Source: CAZAEL01 sp964484135
GTDB taxonomy: Bacteria; Elusimicrobiota; Elusimicrobia; FEN-1173
DNA length: 64,000 nucleotides
Direction of reading: 5' to 3'
Assembly (NCBI GenBank): GCA_964484135.1
Contig: CAZAEL010000002.1
Span: 35,416-99,415, forward strand
The notes beneath the pieces were generated by a model. It was not told where the DNA came from. It saw only the letters and a program-made list of their open reading frames with translations, and did not search any database. Positions 58,953 through 64,000 of the stretch are shown piece by piece (the stretch's first letter is position 1; the number at the start of each line of letters is the position of its first letter). Made by a program: the position numbers and the translations under genes.

Positions 58953-59330
58953 ATGGAGCACAATTTCGTTGATCGGGTTCGGTCGGCCCACGCCATCGCC
59001 GGGACCGCCTGTCAATCGTGCCATGGGGGCGGCCCTCATCAGAACGAATCCCCTGCCGCCCCTGCGGGCGCTCTCCCTTCCGTCGATCCCGACGCCCCGT
59101 TTTCTTCGCGCGCTTCCCGGCCGCCTGCGGCGTCTGCCATGAGGCCGAGCGGGACGCTTTCCGGAAGAGCGCCCATGACAGGCGGTTGCGGCGGGGCGGT
59201 GTCGGATTGGCTGCTTTCAAGACCGAAGGGGTGTTGCGCGCGGCCCGGGAGGCCGCACGCCGAAGCGCCGACGCGACGGGGGTGTTTCGCGCCGGAGCGC
59301 CTGAAAAAAGCCGGTTTATAACCAAGGGGG
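58953..59330 (+). pseudogene. Broken multiheme cytochrome c fragment (frameshifted)
   Basis: Frame from ATG 58953 gives RSAHAIAGTACQSCHGG (one CXXCH) up to about 59100. The second heme segment, CGVCHEAERDAFRKSAH, continues in another frame (around 59120-59175). Both together read like a normal cytochrome with the break near 59100-59115. No complete frame spans them. A real mutation or an assembly error would give the same picture. It follows the NapC-like gene and ends just before the reductase at 59337. Confidence 0.7.
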
Positions 59331-59336
59331 CCTTCC

Positions 59337-60326
59337 ATGAGCGTTCAAGACATTTACGATGTGACCATCATCGGCGGGGGACCCACGGGTCTGTTCGCCG
59401 CCTATTACGCCGGCTTCCGGGCGCTGCGCACCAAGATCGTGGACAGCCTGCAGGAACTGGGGGGACAGATCACGGCCCTTTATCCGGAAAAGTACATCTA
59501 TGACGTGGCCGGGTTTCCCAAGGTCCTCGGCAAGGACCTGGTGAAAAATTTGGTGGCTCAGGCGGGTCAATATGACCCCGCCGTGTGCCTGGGCGAGCGG
59601 GTGCTGGAACTGGTCAGAGAGCCGGAGGGGATTTTGCGCCTCGTGACGGACAAGGACGAGCACAGGACCCGGGTGGTCATCCTCAGCACCGGGTTCGGCA
59701 TGTTCTCGCCCAAGAAGCTGCCCGCGCCGGGCAGCGAAGCGTTCGAGGGCAAAGGCCTGGCCTATTTCGTCAAGTCCGTGGCGGAATACCGCGGCAGGAA
59801 GGTGTTGATCGTGGGGGGAGGGGATTCGGCCGTGGATTGGGCCCTGAACCTCTTGCCTTTGGCGGCCTCAGTGACCTTGGTGCACCGGCGGGACGGTTTC
59901 CGGGCCCATGAGGATTCCCTCCGCAAGATGACGGCTTCTTCCGTGATCGTCAAGACGTTTTACGAGGTCAGACGGATCCTCGGGGACGACCAGGTGCGCG
60001 GAGCCGTGGTGTTCCACAACAAGACACAGCAGGAGGAGACATTGGACGTGGACGCCATCCTCTGTTGTCTGGGTTTTGAGACGGACGCGGGCCCCCTGGC
60101 CAATTGGGGGTTGACGCTGGAGGGGCGGTCCGTCGTGGTCAACTCCCGCCTGGAGACGAACATCCCGGGCGTTTACGCGGTGGGCGACGTGGTGGCGTAC
60201 CCGGGCAAGGTCAGGCTCATCGCCACGGGGTTCGGAGAGGCCGCCACCGCCGTGAACAACGCCGCGGCCTACATCAACCCCAAGGCCGGCGTTTCACCGG
60301 GCCATTCCAGCGAGAAGGTCAAGTGA
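59337..60326 (+). CDS. Ferredoxin/flavodoxin-NADP reductase, thioredoxin-reductase type
   Basis: 329 residues. FAD-binding start DVTIIGGGPTGLFAAYYAG and NADP-binding VLIVGGGDSAVDWALNLL, then TNIPGVYAVGDV. The CxxC of thioredoxin reductase is missing, as in the YumC/FNR2 group that reduces ferredoxin with NADPH. It lies two genes before the siroheme reductase and may supply its electrons. AAGGGGGCC precedes ATG 59337; the stop overlaps the next start (GTGA). Confidence 0.92.
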   Translation: MSVQDIYDVTIIGGGPTGLFAAYYAGFRALRTKIVDSLQELGGQITALYPEKYIYDVAGFPKVLGKDLVKNLVAQAGQYDPAVCLGERVLELVREPEGILRLVTDKDEHRTRVVILSTGFGMFSPKKLPAPGSEAFEGKGLAYFVKSVAEYRGRKVLIVGGGDSAVDWALNLLPLAASVTLVHRRDGFRAHEDSLRKMTASSVIVKTFYEVRRILGDDQVRGAVVFHNKTQQEETLDVDAILCCLGFETDAGPLANWGLTLEGRSVVVNSRLETNIPGVYAVGDVVAYPGKVRLIATGFGEAATAVNNAAAYINPKAGVSPGHSSEKVK

Positions 60327-60679
60327 ACGATTCGCGGGCGTCAGAAGGAGAAGGGAAGGGCCTGCCCGTGACGGAACCGGGGCGTGCGGGACAGGCCCAG
60401 CTCCTCGCCCTAACGGCCCGGAGCCTGCCGGGCGATCCCTCTCCTGAACAAAGGAGCGCCTTCCCGCCCGAAGACAGGTTGACGTTCGGCCTCCCGGGCC
60501 TCCTCCCTCCCCGCGTTTCCCTCCTGGAAGAACAAATGGTGCGCCCATACGGCAATGACGGGAAGCAAGAGACCGACATCGAGCGGCGCGTGTTCCTCGC
60601 CGGCCTGCGGGACAGCCATGAGCCCCCTTTTCACGCCCCGGCGCACAAGCCCATGGCCGACGCCCTCGGACGATCATGA
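60323..60679 (+). pseudogene. N-terminal fragment of NAD-malic enzyme, still an open frame
   Basis: 118 residues. The segment SAFPPEDRLTFGLPGLLPP and LLEEQ, then TDIERRVFLAGLRDSHEPPF, aligns with the start of malic enzymes (SAFsxEER..fxLxGLLP, EEQ, TEIxxxxxLxxxQDxNETLFY). The catalytic tyrosine, lysine and NAD domains are absent. It is a remnant or a reused small protein: it keeps a GTGA overlap with the reductase and an ATGA overlap with the next gene. Identity as malic enzyme is from motif memory and is fairly good. Confidence 0.6.
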
Positions 60680-62379
60680 ATAACCCCGCCGACATCCGGC
60701 TGTTTGCCGACAGGGTGGCCGCGTACAGGGCCGGACAGATGACGGACGATGAATTCCGGGCGGTCCGGACCCTGTGGGGCGTGCACCGACAAAAGCAGGA
60801 GGGCAAATATTTCGCGCGCGTTCGCGCGCCCGGAGGGGTGCTCTTGGCGCGCCAGTTGGACGTCCTGGCCCTCGTCGCGGAACGCCACTCCCAACGGCCG
60901 GTCCATGTGACCACGCGACAGGATTTCCAGATTTATTTTTTGGAATTGAAGGCGCTGACCGTCGTCCTGGAAGATCTGGAAAAGGCCGGCTTGAGCGGTT
61001 GGCGCTCGGCCGGGCCTACGGTCAGGAACGTGACGACCTGCCCCATGGCCGGCCTCTGTCCCGCGGAAGCTTTTGACGTGTTCCCTTTTGCCGAGGCCCT
61101 GACCAGGCGGTACCTGCGGTCCCCCCTGGCCGAACGGCTGCCGCGCAAGGTCAAGATGGCGCTGTCGGGCTGTTCCCGCGATTGCGCCATGTCCGCCATC
61201 CACGACGTGGGGGCCGTGGCCGAGGTGCGGGAACGGGAGGGGCGGTCCGCCCCGGGTTTCCGCCTGACGGCCGGGGGCGGCTTGGGGCTCCTGCCCAAGG
61301 CCGGCCAGGAGTTGAGCTTCTTCGTGCCGCACGGCGAATTCCTTCCCACCGTGGAGGCGATCCTGCGCGTTTACGCCGCGCGGGGGGAACGGGCCGTGCG
61401 GGGCCGCGCCCGCATGAAATTTCTTCTGGAAAGGCTGGGCCGGGACGCTTTTGAAAAGGAGGTCCTCGAACAGCGGGCGGCCCTCCCCGCGGAGGGACGG
61501 GGCGTTCCCGCGCCCGAGCCGGAGGCGCCGTCCGCCCGGCCGTCGGGCGGCGCGGGGCCTTTGGAAGCCGGCTATTCCGGCGAGGAGGGGGAGGCGGGGG
61601 ACCTCTGGCTCCAGAAACAGCCGGGGTTTGTGACCGTGGTCGTCCCCCTTCCTTTGGGAGACATCACGCCGGCGCAACTCCGGACGGTTTCCGAGGTCAG
61701 CCGGATGTACGGCCGCTTCGAGGCGCGGACCACGGCGGATCAGGACATGGCCATCCCCTGGATCTCCTGGAACGACCTTCCCAGGGCGACCCGTCGGCTG
61801 AGGGAAGCGGGCCTCGGCGTCCGTTGCCAGGGGCGGGCCTGCAACCCGACCTGTTGCGCGGGCGGCGACACCTGCGCCTCCGCCTTTACCAGGAGCCGGG
61901 CGTTGGCGGCCCGGCTCGGCGAATTTTTCGAGGGACCGGAAGGGAGGACCCTTAAGGAGACGGCGGGCCGACTCCGGATCGGGATATCCGGTTGTCCGAA
62001 CGGGTGCGGACGGCATCGGGTGGCCGACATCGGACTGGCGGGCTTCGCGCAGAAGGCCGGGGGGGACCTGTGCCCCCTGTACCGGATTTTCATCGGCGGC
62101 AAGGCGGAGAACGGCCGGACGGAACTGGGCCGCGGCCTGGGGGCGGTGCCGGCCCGCCGGGTCCTGCCGGCGGTGGCGGCCCTGCTCTCCTTTTACAGGG
62201 ACGATCGCAAGGCCGGAGAAAGTTTTCAGGCTTTCGCCGCGCGGGTGCCGACCTCCGTGTGGGAGGGGGTGGTCCGGGACTGGCTGCTCCAGGAAGGCGA
62301 GGCCCCCTCTCCGGAGGAGAAACGCGACATCGGCTGCGACGATTTCTACAGGCTTGAAGAAAGATCCAGCGAGTGTTAG
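60676..62379 (+). CDS. Ferredoxin-dependent siroheme nitrite/sulfite reductase
   Basis: 567 residues, two pseudo-symmetric halves. The C-terminal half carries the canonical siroheme-[4Fe-4S] ligands, CCAGGDTC (CX5C, about 395) and SGCPNGCGRHR (CX3C, about 438). The N-terminal half also has CX5C (TCPMAGLC, about 122) and CX3C (SGCSRDC, about 170), residues normally lost there. It reduces nitrite to ammonium or sulfite to sulfide with six electrons. It is translationally coupled to the malic-enzyme remnant and lies near a ferredoxin-NADP reductase. Which substrate is preferred cannot be read. Confidence 0.85.
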   Translation: MNNPADIRLFADRVAAYRAGQMTDDEFRAVRTLWGVHRQKQEGKYFARVRAPGGVLLARQLDVLALVAERHSQRPVHVTTRQDFQIYFLELKALTVVLEDLEKAGLSGWRSAGPTVRNVTTCPMAGLCPAEAFDVFPFAEALTRRYLRSPLAERLPRKVKMALSGCSRDCAMSAIHDVGAVAEVREREGRSAPGFRLTAGGGLGLLPKAGQELSFFVPHGEFLPTVEAILRVYAARGERAVRGRARMKFLLERLGRDAFEKEVLEQRAALPAEGRGVPAPEPEAPSARPSGGAGPLEAGYSGEEGEAGDLWLQKQPGFVTVVVPLPLGDITPAQLRTVSEVSRMYGRFEARTTADQDMAIPWISWNDLPRATRRLREAGLGVRCQGRACNPTCCAGGDTCASAFTRSRALAARLGEFFEGPEGRTLKETAGRLRIGISGCPNGCGRHRVADIGLAGFAQKAGGDLCPLYRIFIGGKAENGRTELGRGLGAVPARRVLPAVAALLSFYRDDRKAGESFQAFAARVPTSVWEGVVRDWLLQEGEAPSPEEKRDIGCDDFYRLEERSSEC

Positions 62380-62402
62380 GTTGGCGCGGTTTTAGGAAAT
62401 TG

Positions 62403-62624
62403 TCAGGTTTGTTTTAACCCCTGCCAGCGGCGGGACGGCAGGGCGGCCAGGGCCCTCTCAAATTGTTGACGCCATTTGACATCTGCGCCGCCTCTACGCC
62501 GTGCTTCCGACAGACCTCTCCCAAGGGTAACCCGTCGTGTCATTCGTTCAGCACGGAGAGCTTCTTTTTCTTCCTTCCAGAGCCGTTTCCGGCCTCTTTG
62601 AATAGGTGTTTCAACCGTTTCCAT
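62403..62624 (-). CDS. Small basic protein of unknown function
   Basis: 73 residues on the minus strand. AGGAGGAC lies just before ATG 62624, a good ribosome site. The protein is rich in Arg, Lys, Glu and Ala, predicted helical (WKEEKEALRAERMTRRVTLG ... LSEARRRGG). Short proteins of this composition sometimes accompany nucleotidyltransferase toxins, but no such partner is seen. It marks the end of the high-GC part. Confidence 0.5.
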   Translation of the reverse strand: METVETPIQRGRKRLWKEEKEALRAERMTRRVTLGRGLSEARRRGGADVKWRQQFERALAALPSRRWQGLKQT

Positions 62625-62647
62625 AATGTCCTCCTAGAACTTTATAC

Positions 62648-62702
62648 CTGTCCAAATCTTAACTGGGGCACGGCACTGTCCAAAATCAACTGGGGTACGC
62701 CA
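62648..62702. repeat. Two tandem 27-28-bp repeat units at the AT-rich boundary
   Basis: Unit 1 (62648-62675) and unit 2 (62676-62702) share CTGTCCAAA, then AACTGGGG-Y-ACG. A relative (AACTGGGGAGTGTCC in reverse) lies at about 25470. They sit where GC content drops, so they may mark an insertion end. Confidence 0.7.
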
Positions 62703-62708
62703 TTCAAC

Positions 62709-62736
62709 TTGTTAAATTTGCCCTGACTGATATAAT
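62709..62736 (+). promoter_or_regulatory. Sigma-70-type promoter of the AT-rich segment
   Basis: -35 TTGTTA (62709-62714), a 16-bp spacer and a perfect -10 TATAAT (62731-62736). It would give a leader of about 85 bases before ATG 62828. No other clear promoter lies in the gap. Confidence 0.6.
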
Positions 62737-62827
62737 TGAATCACTAAATGGCTGCTATATCTACTCCGGGGATGTGGCGGTATTTATATAAACAATTAGA
62801 GCAGGAATTTTAACTAAAAAGCCATAA

Positions 62828-63865
62828 ATGATTTCAAATCGCGCATTAAATTTTAAACGATATTTTGTTATTGCATTGTGCTTCCTGCCGAGAGCATCTT
62901 TTGGTGCCGACCGACTTAGTATTCAACTCGCTGAATTAACTCAAAAAATATCGGAAAATTACAAAAGAACAGGCAAAACCATTCCTGTTACTGTGGCTGT
63001 TTTTAACTTTGAGACCTCAAGAGATTTAAGAGGCAAACGGATTGGTGAGCTCACAGCTGAAATGATGATTCATCACCTCACTCAATCGAAAATATTTACC
63101 GTCGTTGAGAGGGCAAGGATTGATAAGATTCTAAAGGAACAGGAATTGGGATTGATGGGGTATGTTGATGAGGAGACGGCTTCAAAAATCAGCAAAATGT
63201 TGGGAGCAAGGCTACTGTTATTGGGAAGCGTGACCAGATTAGGAGAGCGTTATCAGATAAATACTCGGTTGGTTGATTCTGAAAGTGCGGAAATTGTTGC
63301 AACGGGTTTTCTTGAGTGTCGGAAGGAAACATTCGATATTGGTGTAGAGCCATATATAGGGAGTTTGAAATCTTACACGACATATAAAAAGAATCAAATC
63401 TTATTTATTGGCGGGTCCAATATTTTTATTGGCGATTTTTCTGACGCGGCAGACGGCGCGGCGTTTGGTGGCCTGGGGTACAGGCGTGTAAGCTCAAATT
63501 TTGGTTTTGAATTGGCGGGTGATTACGCTATGTTTAAGCGAAAAACCTCGCCCGAGTTAAGAATTGATGCTGATGTTGCGTTAACAAAGGGAATTGTGTC
63601 GGGACTTTATTACTTTGGCTATCCGTTTCAAATTCGTGGATATGCAAAAGTGGGTGGAGGAGTTGCCAGATCCGCTCTTAAGGCAGATTCTGTAAACAAA
63701 AAAATTGAAAGTGATGATATGGCGGGAATTTTTGGTTTAGGTATTGACTTATCTCGGAATAGAAAGATTGGGGGAATCATTGAAATTAATTATCAACAGA
63801 TTTTTTTGAGGGGAATAGATATAAGCAGCCTGGGAATTATTTTGGGGATTACTTTTAATGGGTAA
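62828..63865 (+). CDS. Exported protein with FlgO/CsgG-like domain and C-terminal barrel-like part
   Basis: 345 residues. Signal peptide about 1-27. Residues about 50-165 match the FlgO/CsgG/LpoB-like fold: VAVFNFETSRDLRGKRIGEL, FTVVERARIDKILKEQELG, ISKMLGARLLLLGSVTRLG. The rest (about 190-345) alternates hydrophobic strands and may be a small outer-membrane barrel. GC content is low against the main window, so transfer is likely. AGGAA about 20 bases upstream is a weak ribosome site; the start is the best available. The next gene overlaps its stop by eight bases. Confidence 0.72.
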   Translation: MISNRALNFKRYFVIALCFLPRASFGADRLSIQLAELTQKISENYKRTGKTIPVTVAVFNFETSRDLRGKRIGELTAEMMIHHLTQSKIFTVVERARIDKILKEQELGLMGYVDEETASKISKMLGARLLLLGSVTRLGERYQINTRLVDSESAEIVATGFLECRKETFDIGVEPYIGSLKSYTTYKKNQILFIGGSNIFIGDFSDAADGAAFGGLGYRRVSSNFGFELAGDYAMFKRKTSPELRIDADVALTKGIVSGLYYFGYPFQIRGYAKVGGGVARSALKADSVNKKIESDDMAGIFGLGIDLSRNRKIGGIIEINYQQIFLRGIDISSLGIILGITFNG

Positions 63866-64000
63866 AAAAACGGGTGTTTGCGTTGTGTTATTGGGATTGT
63901 TGCTTACATTAATAGGCTGTAAGGACAGATCGCCCGTAGGAGATATATTGATCGGAAGAGACTCCAGTATTGACGCTGGGGTAACCTCAACATATTTTGT
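63858..64000 (+). CDS. Lipoprotein, N-terminal part (cut by window end)
   Basis: Starts ATG 63858, overlapping the end of the FlgO-like gene, and runs off the window. The first 22 residues form a signal peptide with lipobox LIGC. The visible mature part is KDRSPVGDILIGRDSSIDAG. No family can be named. Low GC like its neighbour, so part of the same transferred unit. Confidence 0.7.
   Translation, partial: MGKKTGVCVVLLGLLLTLIGCKDRSPVGDILIGRDSSIDAGVTSTYF

Noticed and set aside
1..64000. CRISPR arrays
   Set aside because: No regularly spaced identical repeats of 24-40 bases with unique spacers were seen; the short 7/8-bp arrays have no spacers.
1..64000. Classical sigma-54 promoters (TGGCAC-N5-TTGC) near the cytochrome genes
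   Set aside because: No convincing match was found in intergenic gaps by eye; a systematic scan could still find variants.

Overview
The window is about 64 kb of mostly high-GC, tightly packed DNA from a Gram-negative bacterium. It has TonB-receptor and MtrB-type outer-membrane proteins, lipoproteins and many periplasmic c-type cytochromes. The respiratory genes point to an anaerobe or facultative anaerobe from sediment or groundwater. The phylum cannot be read from sequence alone. A deep-branching lineage such as Elusimicrobiota, or a Desulfobacterota-like group, is only a guess. Two stretches are clearly AT-rich and look acquired: the gene at 3753-4550, and everything after about 62640.

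Region 1 (1-23610) is a nucleotide-synthesis superoperon. It starts with the tail of a probable B12-dependent ribonucleotide reductase and dcd. Then come guaB3, guaA, purC, a double-domain purS, purL, purQ, purF and purD. The pyrimidine genes pyrR, pyrB, pyrC, pyrD, pyrF and pyrE follow, then purM, purN and purB. Many junctions are 4-base start/stop overlaps. Four other genes sit inside: a diguanylate cyclase with a glycogen-binding-type domain, a TIR-like AT-rich gene coupled to guaA, an SGNH hydrolase and a small exported protein. The intergenic gaps carry two repeat families: palindromes bounded by ATGA, and degenerate 7/8-bp repeats in inverted pairs. No carAB, purE/K, purH, purA, pyrG or canonical guaB is present.

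Region 2 (23607-32334) holds a Rieske protein, a lone receiver, two small envelope proteins and tRNA-His. A leftward operon follows: HTH/pseudo-receiver regulator, TonB-dependent receptor, hybrid histidine kinase, response regulator and an N-truncated PilB/GspE ATPase.

Region 3 (32587-44252) is regulatory. A Crp/Fnr-family regulator is followed by three near-identical palindromes (TATGAY-N4-RTCRTA). Each has a -10 hexamer at exactly the same spacing, as expected for class II activation at -41.5. They precede a DUF488/CcsA-like/radical-SAM cluster, an AhbD/NirJ-like radical SAM gene, and an operon with a divergent sigma-54-like factor, a histidine kinase, an NtrC-type activator (GAFTDA instead of GAFTGA) and an acyl-CoA synthetase/acetyltransferase fusion.

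Region 4 (44268-62379) is an electron-transfer island. It has nrfHA (ammonifying nitrite reductase with CXXCH at the catalytic heme), a monoheme lipoprotein, hemA, a decaheme MtrA/DmsE-like cytochrome with an MtrB/PioB-like barrel, and a diheme cytochrome. It continues with an 11-heme/b-type fusion, an octaheme/Fe-S/NrfD module and a NapC-type multiheme protein. It closes with a broken cytochrome, a ferredoxin-NADP reductase, a malic-enzyme fragment and a siroheme nitrite/sulfite reductase. Counting motifs, the intact proteins could hold nearly 50 c hemes. Together they would move electrons from menaquinol through the periplasm to nitrite and possibly across the outer membrane.

Region 5 (62403-64000) is an AT-rich segment with tandem repeats, a FlgO/CsgG-like secreted or outer-membrane protein and a partial lipoprotein gene.
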